From the NCBI RefSeq assembly GCF_910592395.1, contig NC_088320.1, positions 7,566,001-7,630,000 on the forward strand: a stretch of DNA of 64,000 nucleotides. Direction: 5' to 3'. Below, piece after piece: positions 1 through 11,110 of this stretch. The position numbers and the translations under genes were made by a program. Within the stretch, counting starts at the first letter, position 1. Every line of letters starts with the position of its first letter. The notes below the pieces were generated by a model. That model saw nothing but the letters and a program-made list of their open reading frames with translations, was not told the origin of the DNA and did no database searches. Origin of the DNA: Lineus longissimus (taxonomy: Eukaryota; Nemertea; Pilidiophora; Heteronemertea; Lineidae).

Positions 1-390
1 AAGGTTAACCCCTCGGGACCAAGGCGACAGGAGAATGGGTAGACAACTTGTCATGTGCAAGTCAATGGCACAGCTTGACACGGACACATCTGTGAATCTA
101 ACTCCATCACTGATATACTGAGATAGAACTGCACATGTGTTTCTGATTCATAGCGTTGCACATCCTATCAACAACTTGTGACCAAGCCTCCCATAAGTTA
201 TCACACCATATGTGTCATTTAAATTTGTTACTTCCTGTCGACATTTGGCATGTCTTGGAAACATGTTTTTCAAAAAACTGGTCGTAGGTGATTTAATTCA
301 ATTTTGTGATATTGTGTTATCACAATTTAATTTTACAGAGTTGTTTGAATGCAAAATCAGACCAAACGCATTGCCTGCCTGTCTCCTTAC
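1..390. other. Low-copy sequence, no feature seen
   Basis: No open frame with coding character, no repeat shared with the rest of the window and no splice-flanked segment was recognised here. The stretch runs straight into the first SINE. Confidence 0.4.
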
Positions 391-753
391 GAGCTTCATC
401 CCCTAGTGGTTGACACCGCTGGCTACCACGCCAGAGGGCTGAGGTTCGATCCCGTGGAGAACACAGGATGGTATTTCTGGATGAACTGGCCTGTCTCAAG
501 GAACTAGAAGTCCTGGTTCTTCACAGTCCTTAACATGAGACTTAAAACTGAGGTTCCTTGTATGTGGTGTCTATGTTAGGCCAAGAAAAAGGCCCCACCA
601 AGTGAGAAACATGGGTAGCTTGAATTGACTCTATCACTGGTGGAAGACGTTGTCACTAGGCCAATAAAGTCAACCGGGGCCTAACTGTACTCTAAAAACG
701 CCCATCTTGCGTTGCAGGAGGAACACTCCCTGGAGAAAACCACCTCCAATTCC
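391..753 (+). mobile_element. tRNA-derived SINE, family A, near full length
   Basis: The element starts with a tRNA-like Pol III promoter: an A-box-like TAGTGGTTGACACCG near 404 and a B box GGTTCGATCCC at 443-453. A non-tRNA body of about 280 bp follows, carrying AATGAGACTT-type, GTGTCTATG-type and CCAAGTGAGAAACATG motifs, and ends near CTCCCTGGAGAAAACCACC. The same head and body recur at 34532-34860, 54269-54595 and 63731-64000, and the body alone at 49505-49660. Retroposition by a partner LINE is family knowledge; no partner is visible here. The copy has substitutions but keeps both promoter boxes. Confidence 0.85.
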
Positions 754-1310
754 AAAGCAAGGCTGCAGAAGGTGACAAAGAACTGCCAGTCTCTCAAACG
801 ACCACAAAGCATCCCTAATCTAATTATAGCCGAATCCAAAATCATTCTATAGGGCAGCGTAATTATAAACCAATCAATCGGATTAACGATACGCAATAAA
901 TCGCTCGCATATTGCTTCAGAAACGTCCCGATATGCCATGCAAGTTAAATGGGCGAATTACGCCACGCGTATACATGAAGTGAATGGCGTCCACTCACCA
1001 TCGACAATTCATTACATCCTAATGGGGTTAGTGCATGGGTAAAAAATATTTCCTTTTCGTACAATGTAGTAATGACTTAAGATTTCTTAGCGTTAGAGTT
1101 CAATTACTTCTACTCATTTATACTTCCGCGCAATAATGACTGGTTTTCCATATACTTTTCATTTGCTCATTTTTGTTAATAAATGGTACGGCTGATTCAC
1201 TTTGGCGAAGAACACTCAATTTTAGTTATATATTCTGTGCAAGTCACCTCACAATCTTTTTTACAAAGCCAGCAACCACCAGCACCTTAGTCTGTCAAAC
1301 CTCCATGACT
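754..1310. other. Low-copy sequence between two SINEs
   Basis: No supported gene. Short open frames on both strands lack splice or polyadenylation context. The 3' half is AT-rich. Confidence 0.35.
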
Positions 1311-1455
1311 TTCGGAGTGGCCCAGCGGATCTATCCGCACCTGTGACTTCCGAGATCCCGGGTTCAATTCCCGGTACACTCATGTGGTAGAGAGTGCGAC
1401 TCTCTTCGACAGCGTAGATTTCCTCTGGGGTCTCCGGTTTCCTCCTACTTACATT
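1311..1455 (+). mobile_element. tRNA-derived SINE, family B head with short tail domain
   Basis: A tRNA-like head has A-box-like GTGGCCCAGCGG at about 1317-1328 and B box GGGTTCAATTCCC at about 1360-1372. A pyrimidine-rich domain follows, with GGTCTCCGGTTTCCTCC near 1429-1445. The same tail appears in inverted orientation near 18009-18045 and 56041-56075. No family A body follows this copy, so it is either a shorter SINE type or 3' truncated. Confidence 0.7.
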
Positions 1456-2621
1456 ACAATTGCCAAATATTATTCATAGAGCTAATAATGTCCCAGTTGC
1501 TGGTCAGCTTTCAACTTAATATATGAACCTCCATGAATATAGGTGAACCATAACTCTAACAGAGGTACACAAAAAAATGAAAAATATTTATCAAGCTGAT
1601 CGGGTCAGATTCATATTTCAGTAGAAAAACTATACCCGCTTAAAAATACGATATAATTAGTTGAGAATTGAACTAATATCAACACTGGTTGTATCAGGTG
1701 CATGGCTGTATCTTTACGGATGCTGGTTGTTCAGGTGTCAAGTTGAAGATGATGGGAGTCCCTTTCCAAAGCTGAGGCTCCAGAAGAGCACACGTGAACA
1801 ATTCGCACAGACGAATATCTCAAACATTTTTAATCATCTTATGTTTCAAGCTATTATTAAAGACTGGTTCTGGTTCAAATGATTCAATTCCAAAGATGTT
1901 TTTTGGCTTTTGTATGCATGCTGCTGTGGTTATAAATACCACACATGACTTCAGTGATTTGTGTGTTTTGACGATACCTGAGCCGCACCTAGAGTTGCTG
2001 CCCCCCCCCCCCCCACAGTTTCACCCAAAAATACTCTGTTCCAGCATTTTGATGACAAATCTTCGAATAGGGGTTTGCAATGGGAATTACCTTTTTAAAT
2101 TCTCCAAAAAATGCTTAAAGGATATTTCACGGACTGTGTTTATCAATAATGAATATTCCTGATTTTCAATCACAAATAAAGAAGTTCATTTCAAAACACC
2201 AAAGGCACACCTTCTTAATATCATGAAAAGAAATTGAAAAAATTCCCAGACCAAAAGTATAACACTTTTAATATTCAGGTAGCAGCCCACCAGCTTAGCA
2301 GCCAGAGGAAACTGTGTGTAGTTGATACCTCGATATGACTTCACCGCTAAACAACCGCACCATAATTAATTTGCATTTTTTCAATAGCTCTGCGTGGAGC
2401 ATTGTATCGCCGTTGGCAACAGCTTTAGAAAAGTGCGTTTCCTTCAGCACCAGGCCGTCACACGGACATTATTATTTTGATCTCTGATATGAATTTATTG
2501 CCGGCTGCCGCAATGGGTAGGAGACCTATGTGAAGCAGAACAAAATACTTCGGTGGGAAGGTCATGCGAAACTTCACTCAACACTGTTGCATTCAACCAA
2601 CTGTAAATCTAAATCTAAAAT
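1456..2621. other. Low-copy AT-rich sequence
   Basis: Contains one C14 homopolymer (2001-2014) and otherwise no recognised repeat or exon. The two overlapping open frames around 1661-2162 read through the C-run and look non-coding. Confidence 0.35.
2001..2014. repeat. poly(C) tract, C14
   Basis: Fourteen uninterrupted C residues. It is one of eight G or C homopolymers of at least 12 nt in this window. Confidence 0.9.
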
Positions 2622-2843
2622 TTTTAAAAGGGGTATGTCGTTCGTCCAAGAAAATAGACATGCAGTTATACGCAATGCCGTAGTGCAGTTATTATGCATG
2701 CAAATCTGCTGAAACTTGGCATTTTAGTATTTGCATATCTGCCTACACAACGGCAATTCTGAAATTACATTTCTTACGCAATTTGAAATTTTCAAATTCA
2801 ATTACAAATTTCAAATTATAATGAATGGTATAGGCCTTTGAGG
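2622..2843 (-). mobile_element. MITE-1 copy, near full length
   Basis: MITE-1 is a family of about 240 bp. In its plus orientation it opens with TTTAAAGGCCTACGCCG, runs through an AAATTTGAAATTTG-rich palindromic segment and a GCATGCATAATAACTGCAC block, and ends in TACCCCTTTTCAAA. The two ends form imperfect inverted repeats. This copy is reversed: AAAGGGGTATGTCG at the left and TATAGGCCTTTG at the right. Other copies are at 11723-11978, 13983-14218, 19256-19470, 31764-32003 and 53989-54228. Short termini, small size and dispersal point to a non-autonomous DNA transposon; the superfamily is not resolved. Confidence 0.75.
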
Positions 2844-3354
2844 AAAACAGCACAGTGTAAATTGTATTGCACTTTTGGGCTTAACTGTAGCATAGTTTTG
2901 AACGATTTGCTAGGCCTTCTGCACCAAACAAGGAATAATATATACATAACAATAATTGGTTTGGTTTCATTCAAATCAAGACACCGTCCAAGAAAGCGTT
3001 AATGTTTTATCTTTCCCACACATTGTCATAATCGAACATAATTCTCGACATAAAGTGTGTGTGTATTTCTGCCGGTATGCACCTCGGCCATAACGGTATA
3101 ATAAATCGATCAGTAAATCAGTGTGTGCAAAGTCGAGTCGAGCATGCTTAAAATTGACGGGGAATTTATTGCCGCTATCAGCATTATTTTTATTATCATT
3201 GATAACTGTAAATTATCATTTATTAATAATAATGCCAAGCGACCTTTTAGCAAAATAATCAGGGCCCAAGATGCTCAGAGTTTTTCAAGGAAGAACCCAT
3301 TCATATTTACCGGGAAACATCGAGCTAAGTATGTGCTCTGGCACTGCTCTATAA

Positions 3355-3563
3355 AACCACCACCATTTGCTAAGAACTTGAAATCCAAAGAAATTTACAA
3401 CTCTTTCATTGAAGTGAATGCCAATTTCAAGGTTTGGGGGTCTGTTTTCTGGAAAACAAAAAACGTACTCCCATCCATGAAATTGGCATTCACTTCATTC
3501 AAGTTCGAATTTGTTCAAGATTTTAAAAGTTCTAGCCAAAATGGTGGTTCCCATGGCCAACCG
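3355..3563. mobile_element. Palindromic (foldback) MITE-2 copy
   Basis: MITE-2 is almost fully self-complementary. The left arm reads ACCACCATTT...AACTTGAAATCC...GTGAATGCCAATTTCAAGG and the right arm returns the complement, ending AGTTCTAGCCAAAATGGTGG. This copy lost its outermost bases on the left. The family consensus ends in GGGTTGACC / GGTCAACCC beside TTAA in the best-preserved copies (8319 left end, 59696 right end), which suggests a TTAA-target transposon such as Kolobok or piggyBac type. Transcripts through it would fold into a hairpin of about 100 bp. Confidence 0.75.
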
Positions 3564-3570
3564 GTTCATC

Positions 3571-3616
3571 CCCATTTCGCCTATTACCCATTTCGCCTAT
3601 TACCCATTTTGCCTAC
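3571..3616. repeat. 16-bp tandem repeat, about 3 copies
   Basis: The unit CCCATTTCGCCTATTA is repeated directly after the right end of the MITE-2 copy, with the last unit diverged (CCCATTTTGCCTAC). Confidence 0.8.
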
Positions 3617-4749
3617 ATCATTTCAAATGTTTTATGACAACTTCCTTTGGTTTTGTCCTGTTTCGAGCTTCTGACTGACCTGTACCTGACAACACTAATG
3701 ATCATGTGGTGAGAGCATCACCAAATCAATACAAATAAAACATATTTGGTCAGAAAATGATAGCGAAAAGAGTACATTGTATTATGTGTTTGACACTGAT
3801 AACTTAAAAGTCAAGTGTCTATTGACGTTGACATTCAAGGAGCTACCAGGTTCAGGCCCAGAGGTGATAAGACATCGAGGTCACTGGTATGACTCTATCA
3901 CCAAGCACTTATCATATACCTGTATGTACTTGTTTAATTGGTATATACATTTTGAATATGAAGATTAACCCTTAATGGCTGGCGGACACAACTTACATTG
4001 AAAACAGGCACAGAAAGCAAGTTTCTCGCTGTTCCATAAGGGTTTTTTCACACCAAATTTTCAGGAAAGGGTGAGGGTTTTCCTTCATATCTCATCTTTC
4101 ATCGTCAATAAAACAATGATTTTCCTGCTAAAAACCATGAATGCTTAGACATTAGTTTCTCGACCAGAAAACTGAAATATTGGTGAGGTAGTAAAAATAG
4201 TCAGTCAGCAGAATTTATACTTCACCCATCAATTTTAAAGGAAACCCATCACGAAACGCTTAAAAAATGCAGAGTTTTGAACGGCCCGGTTAAAACTGCA
4301 AAAATAAATAAAACGCCACGAAAATATGAGGGTTTACAGTATGCAAGATCTGTACCACTATCAGATCAATGACACCAACACTCTCCCACCTGCCTCCCAT
4401 ATATGCCGCTAAGAGAATTACGAGCGCATCATGATGTTACCTTCATCTAAAACACCTCGTCAAAGCGCACAATTTATTATATTTAGGGTGTAATCAGTAA
4501 CAAATGAGGCTGGAGGATGATAGCGTACCACTCCTGTCACCCCCACGTCGTACCGATGAGCATCCTGTGTCATGCGGGATCAGGATATGCCAGCTTCTGC
4601 GACATATATCGTAGGTGATGGATGCTGCTGATGCTAGTGGGGATGGAGATTACATCATGGAAGAGTTGGGTGCGGACCAAGACCGGATTAAAGACAGATA
4701 GCTTTCAGCTGGAAAACAGCGTAAGACTCGTCCAGGTAACCAAGGGAAT
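3617..4749. other. Low-copy sequence, no gene seen
   Basis: No shared repeat, splice-flanked frame or promoter-like block was recognised. A let-7-like seed string at 4183-4192 has no hairpin partner and is not called. Confidence 0.35.
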
Positions 4750-4838
4750 TGACTCCCATCCTTGAAATTGGTATTCAGTTCTCATTGCTCTAGGATTACA
4801 AGTTCTAGCCAAAATGGTGGTTCCTGTGGCCACCACTC
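4750..4838. mobile_element. MITE-2 right-arm fragment
   Basis: Matches only the right arm of the palindromic family: GACTCCCATCCTTGAAATTGG, then AAGTTCTAGCCAAAATGGTG. The left arm is missing, so it is truncated. Confidence 0.65.
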
Positions 4839-6663
4839 AACTCCTAATCGAACTCAATGTCAAGTTTAAAGTGGCCAATTCTTTATGAACGACCGGGCGC
4901 TGGTGTAAAAGATGACCCAAGGGTTGATATTCCTCCGTATGAGTGCAGCGCTTAATGGTGTAGAGCAACTACATGTACTGTATATCCAGATGACGTCGGG
5001 CAAAGTCATGCAAAGTCAGGACGTCAGACATAAAGAAAGAAAAAATCTGATTGTTTCCTGTGACATGATCTATTAGATATCAGGCTGTCATGTGCCACTG
5101 ACCACTCTTGAAAATAATTTATCGGCGTCAGTATATAAGCGGGTACAGGACATAATGTCTGTTGACCCTGTCAAGTGCTATACATAAAATCAAGACTTGG
5201 TAAAGACTAGTCGTTCTTAATTCTTGATAAAATTAACCATGAAATCTACATAACTCATTGCAACATTGGTCGAAGTCGAAATTGCCCAAGGCCCCAATTA
5301 AAAGTATTACGAGTTAATTTGAACATCATTTCTCCCTGAAATTCGATCCATTCTCCGTGAGATCAGATTTCGTAACAATGATCAGCCTCACTTTGATTTC
5401 TTGGCAAGATCTGCTTGTTTCATGCCATGTACACAACTCGTTTATTAATTTAGCTGCATTTGGGCTTCAGCTTTTTGCAATCAACGCCTGAATCCACTGT
5501 GGTTAACCGATGCTTTTGTGCCCCGTCAACAGGCATATTGTGGTTGTTAATACAATTGCAGTTCCAAGAACTTCTGGCGAAAATGAATCAAAAGACTGTG
5601 AAAGTTGCATCGTTTTCCGCATTCGTTACTGTAGTGGATACGGGCCTTTAGTAATGTCATTGTTCAAAATGGCGACATTGTGTCAACTATGTCGCAGCCG
5701 CAGCTTTCAAACCCCTAACACGCCAACAGATGACCTTACACATTCATGTCACCATTTTATCTTTTTAAAACTGTAGTTTCAAGGCAAAGAATTACATGGC
5801 GAAAACGCACAATTCTAAAGTGTGATTACACATTCCGTGATATGTCTTCAAATCACATGCGAGAAGACTTTAAAGTGAGCTATTTAACTATTCTCTATCA
5901 ACATATCAAGCTTCTTCTCATGTTCACATTAAAACATTCCTTTTGAGGAGATCCAGAGCAATATGGTTTGCCGCAATGTGGGAAGATATTTTTTTGAAAG
6001 CTGTTTTCAGATGTAACGCACGATTAGAGTCATGGCCAACCACCTCTCCCGAGAAAATTCAGCCACCAACTGAAGACCACCTCTCAACGAGGCCCTCGCA
6101 TGGACCGTACAGCGAACTGATAGCTTTCTCATTGTGACGAGGCTATGCCAGGATCACTAAGGAGCTAGGTTAAGGTTTTCAAACTCATGTTGCATTTCTG
6201 GTTCCCCCGTTTCAGCTGCTACAGTTGCGCGTAAGGGAGGAATCGAAGAATTCTTTTGAACTGTAACAGCTTGAACACTGAAGCCAGAGTTGCAACATCG
6301 GTTTGAAGGCCTCATCAGGACTCGTTGTGTGTCCTGGCATAGCCTCGCCACAGTGAGGAAGCTGTGAGTTGGTCCATACAAGGGCTTTGTTTACAGTCCG
6401 AGGCTGGATTTACTCGGCGAGGTGGTTGGCCATGACTCGGAAAGGTTGGTGATGCTCGGCGAGGGTGCAGCTGATTTCCCGGGGTGGGCATATTGAAAAC
6501 AAAAATTGACGTACCTTTCCTTGCATTATCATTCGCAAGGTGACGCTCGTCGACGTGCCATTGATCTGCTGCTGTTCTGGGGATTCCATGTCTATGCCGT
6601 TCATTGAAAGTGTTGATGTCTAACCTCGAGTTCTGCCCACTAAGTTCAAGATCTGCAAAGACA
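4839..6663. other. Low-copy sequence, no gene seen
   Basis: Short overlapping open frames occur around 5460-6140 on the plus strand, in three frames. They lack splice or polyadenylation context and recognisable motifs. Nothing else is supported. Confidence 0.35.
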
Positions 6664-7028
6664 AGAAAGATGGAGGTTGTGAGGTAAACAGTGACACAAT
6701 GAGCTGAAAGATGGAGATTGTATGGTAAACTGTGACACAATGAGCTGAAAGATGGAGATTGTATGGTAAACTGTGACAAAATGTGCTGAAAGATGGAGAT
6801 TGTATGGTAAACTGTGACAAAATGAGCTGAAAGATGGAGATTGTATGGTAAACTGTGACAAAATGTGCTGAAAGATGGAGATTGTATGGTAAACTGTGAC
6901 AAAATGAGCTGAAAGATGGAGATTGCATGGTAAACTGTGACAAAATGTGCTGAAAGATGGAGATTGTATGGTAAACTGTGACAAAATGAGCTGAAAGATG
7001 GAGATTGTATGGTAAACTGTGATAAAAT
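6664..7028. repeat. 41-bp minisatellite, about 9 copies, dimeric order
   Basis: The monomer is GAAAGATGGAGATTGTATGG followed by TAAACTGTGACAAAATGAGCT. After the first two units, the 3' end alternates strictly between AATGTGCT and AATGAGCT, giving an 82-bp higher-order unit. Because 41 is not a multiple of 3 and the minus strand of the unit has no stop codon in any frame, all three minus frames stay open and produce look-alike open frames of 107-195 codons. These are artefacts. Confidence 0.95.
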
Positions 7029-7309
7029 GATGGCTACATTATATCCAACCCAAGGTTACATTTAAAATCATAGTTTTTTACAATCAAAGGCATCCATCCA
7101 GCTTCCACCTGATAAAACCTGATAGCGTTTTCTCAACTTAGAGACAACATCATTAATTGCGATGACATTCTTTTTGCTAAAGTAAATAATCTGCGCGGAA
7201 AACATCTTTATTATTTTGGACTTTGGCAATCGCAAGCGATTAATTGCACGATGGTCCATACGTCTCTCTAAGCATCCTACTGTCTCTCCTTATCGTCATA
7301 AATCTAGAG

Positions 7310-7540
7310 ATTAGCGCCGCGCTAAATATTGACGCTGATGAAGCGGCCCGACAGCAGCCAAGAAGCTTTGTTTTTATTAATCACGTAGAAACACAATCAG
7401 CGGGTTTTTTAGTATTTTCCGTTGACGCGCAACGAAGGCTCGGGCAGAAAGGTACAACAACAGATTTAGTTATGAATTTCTATAAACAACTGCATCAACG
7501 TGGCATAGAAATGGCCAGAGAATCAAGTCACAAGAAATGA
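7310..7540 (+). CDS. Candidate 3'-terminal coding exon, unknown protein
   Basis: An open frame ends in TGA at 7538-7540 and is preceded by a pyrimidine-rich acceptor-like tract (about 7274-7309, CTACTGTCTCTCCTTATCG then CTAGAG). The 76 codons read ISAALNIDADEAARQQ...FYKQLHQRGIEMARESSHKK, are polar and charged, and contain one dibasic RR near the middle and KK at the end. The frame stays open upstream to 7244 through hydrophobic residues (SLSILLSLLIVINLEISA), so a signal peptide followed by a secreted peptide is an alternative reading; the T-rich tract alone could also explain that hydrophobicity. No in-frame ATG lies upstream of the exon, so the start must be in another exon. A canonical AATAAA sits 321 bp past the stop. 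I do not recognise the family. A weaker minus-strand frame overlaps the upstream part (7068-7259). Confidence 0.35.
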   Translation: MSAALNIDADEAARQQPRSFVFINHVETQSAGFLVFSVDAQRRLGQKGTTTDLVMNFYKQLHQRGIEMARESSHKK

Positions 7541-7860
7541 ATTACAACATATTTATTATATTGTAAAGTACGTTGGGTTGTGTTGGGAGGCAGTTTGGGG
7601 TTCATCCTGTTTGACACAAACTACACAAGGAATGTGGACGTATACATAATTGTAATAATTTGTACTCTGTTCTCTATTAATTTCTTTCAGCAGCACTGCC
7701 TACATTGTACCTGATCCTATGTTCTATTTATCAACCCCACTCATTTGATTGCAGTGCACTAAGCAGTACATACACACTCATGTAGTATGTAATCATTATA
7801 TGAAACCAGGGAAGAACCACCTAAATCTATGTAATACTAAATCGTTAAATGCTTGGTGCC

Positions 7861-7866
7861 AATAAA
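7861..7866 (+). terminator. Polyadenylation signal AATAAA with GT-rich downstream element
   Basis: AATAAA is followed within 20 bp by GTCGTTTTGGGAGGTGGT, the usual arrangement for 3'-end cleavage in animals. It would give the candidate exon ending at 7540 a 3' UTR of about 340 nt. Confidence 0.45.
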
Positions 7867-7880
7867 GTCGTTTTGGGAGG

Positions 7881-8318
7881 TGGTCAGATGAATACTTCCT
7901 CTAAATTACTGCTGCCGGTATCCTAGGCCTCATGTAAGCCAAACTCAAAGTACTGTTTAGTAACAGCTGTTACCTGTTGCTCTATGATGCTAATGCATTC
8001 CATCCCAGGGCAAGTAGCTGTCAGAAAGTGACAGATCACAGAACTCACAAGATGAATTACCACCAGTAGGACCCAAAGTCCATGGTAAATACTTTCTTCA
8101 TATACAAGATGTCAAGGCCTACCTCCTCACAACAGTGAAAAGACAGTTGCACCTGCTGAGCGCATTGTTATCAAGTGCAGGGCCTGAAAGACGAAAGTGC
8201 AACACTCATCAACCATTTCCTGATGGTGGCTGATAACCGTTAAATTGATTTTTATTGACCTGAGCGCAAAAACTGAATTGTCAGAATATCGTCCAAATGA
8301 AAGCAGAAAGAGTCTTAA
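7881..8318. other. Low-copy sequence
   Basis: No gene or repeat recognised between the polyadenylation signal and the MITE-2 copy. Confidence 0.35.
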
Positions 8319-8510
8319 GGGTTGACCAAGGGCACCACCATTTGGCTAGAACTTGAAATCCTAAAGGATTTAGATTCTTTCAAAACCAAGTGAATCTCAA
8401 TTTCAAGGATGGGAGTCTGTTCTTTGTTTTCCAGAGATCAGCCTCCCAGGTTTTAAATTTTGAAGAAGTTCCAATTGTTTTAGGATTTTAAGTTCTAGCC
8501 AAAATGGTGG
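8319..8510. mobile_element. MITE-2 copy, interrupted by a later insertion
   Basis: Starts GGGTTGACC directly after TTAA (8315-8318), carries the full left arm and most of the right arm up to CCAAAATGGTGG, and resumes at 9546 with AAATGGTGGTGCCTTTGG. The missing right tip therefore lies beyond the 1,035-bp element at 8511-9545. This dates the MITE-2 insertion before that element. Confidence 0.85.
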
Positions 8511-9545
8511 GGCTTGTGGTATTCGACTCGATGACTCGACGACGCGATGACTCGATGACGCGATCAAGTTGGAATCTTTTTAAAGAATATCACTGCCTGG
8601 ACTGTAATTTATACATAGAATCATAAGTGGAGGAAAATAAAAAAGAACTGATCATTACCAACCCCTTTCCAGCTGTTTTCACCGTATCTAATCCGACCAT
8701 TTTTCGTTTCCTACAAGTTCGCATTTTTGATAAAACCATGCGCCATGTTGCTATGCAAGCTTACCGTCAATACAGCTGAATACACCTAAATATAGCTGGT
8801 TCAGATCAACCTCCTACCCAGGTTCTTTACGAGCAGAAATTCCAATGTTAAAATGACACGCGAGTTCCTGGAGACAAGGTTGGCTCTGGATATCCGTTCA
8901 GCACGGCAATATTAAATGTCCTATACACCTTTCCAGAAATGGGGCGCTGAGTGTCCGAAATAGTGATGTCATAAGGGGAAACTAGGCCTGTGGTGGAGGG
9001 ACAAAGGAGATAGTCATGGTTGACCAACACACTTGGATGCCTTTAATGACGGACAAGGGGGAAAAAGTTAGTTCCAATGCAAGCCACCAATTTCGGAAAG
9101 CATGTATAGGGGCTGATGTATTGGGGGGGGGGGGGGGGCAGATGTCAAGGGGCGGAAGAGGGACTGAGTGACTGAGTCTAAAAAACTGCACATATGCGAA
9201 ATTCCGATTGTTGACAGACTACCACATGACATCTGACATTGGCCACTAGAAGCTTGTTTGTCAATTAAATCTCCGGTCATTTTGCATGCTATGAAACTTC
9301 CGCGAGTCCTTTAAATATCAAAATCAATCGCGGGGACCAATCTTCAGTGGCCATGGCTGGGGGGGGGGGGCACATCCTTCTACATACCGTAGCTGGGTAT
9401 GGGAAGGCCGAGCTAAAACCTCTGCTGTTGCAGCGGTAGCCCGGAGACCAGGATCATGGGATTCCGTATTTTAGCAAAATCCATAGCAACGATCGCGTCA
9501 TCGAGCCATCGCGTCGTCGAGTCATCGAGTCGAATACCACAAGCC
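8511..9545. mobile_element. Mutator-like non-autonomous transposon with 55-bp TIRs
   Basis: The ends are inverted repeats of 55 bp (8511-8565 and 9491-9545) that differ at one position (8550). They begin GGCTTGTGGTATTCGACTCG and continue with sub-repeated GATGACTCGACGACGCG. The element is flanked by a perfect 9-bp direct repeat AAATGGTGG (8502-8510 and 9546-9554). Long TIRs with 9-bp target duplications are typical of the Mutator superfamily; assignment rests on that alone. Nothing inside resembles a transposase and no internal frame exceeds about 85 codons, so it would need a helper element. G16 (9123-9138) and G12 (9359-9370) tracts lie inside. The near-identity of the TIRs suggests a fairly recent insertion. 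Confidence 0.85.
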
Positions 9546-9567
9546 AAATGGTGGTGCCTTTGGTAAT

Positions 9568-11012
9568 TGAAACTAGAAATGATGAATATTTACCACTGGC
9601 CCGGGATGGAGGAAAAGGCAAACACAATTCACAATCAGCAGTCCAAACAAATTGGCCTTCAAACCTGCCGAGAAGAAGCCTCGGTGATTTTCGAGAGATA
9701 AATTGAGACAAATGGTCCGTAGATCTAGTTGAAGTCCCTAACCTCTCACTAACCTCACTTGACTTGTGGGGATAAATACACCTGTGCCAAGGTGTTAAGT
9801 GCCCAATGACATCAACCTATCTTTTACTTTACACCCGAGTTACAGGGCGATTAACATGTTTTTTAACACCATCACACTGTCAGCAATGCTGGCGATATGA
9901 GGTTCTGTGTTGTGGTACTACCCTGGTGAAGTAGAGGCCTGAAATATAAATCAACTAGCATTGTACCCGTGGCGCAGGCAGGTTCAAATGGGCTATACCT
10001 TGAATAGATTGAATTGCAATAAACATCTAATGCAATATCAAAGGAGCCATATCGAAGAGACAAATTAAACCAACCATTTGTCCACAGACTCGAACCTAGC
10101 TGTGGCGTGCTGTATGCGTGCATATAAAAGTATATCAGTTGGTCCGATAGAGATGATGAGGCAATGCCTCGTTCCTTAGTCAGCAATATGCGCCTTTTTA
10201 TACGGAGAAGAAGGAGTACCCAGATAGGCCTTCACATGTCGGCCTATAACTTTAAAATGCGTGCTCCTCCTACATGTGGCCAGGTCTCGGGCAAGGCACT
10301 TACTGGACAGGCAAGCTAGAAGTTCAGCACCGTGAGCAGCTCCCTGATAAGGCCATTTCAGGTTCAGCGCGCCTCTTCAGATCAAGTATTGAGAGCTGTG
10401 GTGAGCACATAAACATACCATGGTAACCTTCATTATCACGGGTTAGCTCTGGCTAACACAGCACCCATAAACAATAGACCACCAATTTGACCCCAGCTCC
10501 TTACTGCGGGAAAACCCAAGTCCAGCAACCGAAAGTACCAAAAATACATTTTTGTTTACATTTGAACTGCACACATACGTTTGTTTACAATTTCTTTCCC
10601 CGCGAAATCTCGAAGATCAGGTGACCTACAATCGTGGATTGAAAATAACATTTACCTTGGTTCAGCAGGTCAACGCGTGTACAGGCTGTTCCAATCACCC
10701 CCCTACAGCCAGCCGTTCAACAGGTAGTGTTAGTCACCCCACAGGGAGTGCAGGTGATTCATTAATCCCCTGCATAACTAAACAGCAATGACTTGGCTTC
10801 CGCGAGTGGTAAGGAGAATTGACTGTGTCCGATTAAAAATCCCTCATTACTGCTCCGCTGAAGTAAATTTCCGAAAATAAACATGACGTTGCATCAGGAT
10901 AACATATCACCTGCAAACGTGCAAAATTTCGAGACGAAACACGACCCCCAAATGGCACTTTAGCGAGCCGCCTTATAGTATTATGATATAGATTGTTGAT
11001 TGGCCAGTTCTA
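9568..11012. other. Low-copy sequence, no gene seen
   Basis: Begins after the displaced tip of the MITE-2 copy (9546-9567). Only short open frames without splice context were noted, at 9872-10186 minus and 10552-10791 plus. Confidence 0.35.
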
Positions 11013-11110
11013 TTTTTAAAGGGGTAATACGCCATTTTAATTTACTGGTGGCTCAAGACAATAGTCATCCACAACACTGTAGTGCAGATACTGTGTTTGC
11101 AACACATTAG
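11013..11110 (-). mobile_element. MITE-1 fragment
   Basis: Holds the reversed terminal part only: TTTAAAGGGGTAATACGCC, then TTACTGGTGGCTCA and CACTGTAGTGCAG. Confidence 0.6.

Noticed and set aside
4183-4192. let-7-like seed TGAGGTAGTA
   Set aside because: The match stops after ten bases and no complementary arm lies within 100 bp.
6315-6984. Minus-strand open frames of 107-195 codons, the longest in the window
   Set aside because: They are translations of the 41-bp minisatellite in shifted frames and have no splice or polyadenylation context.
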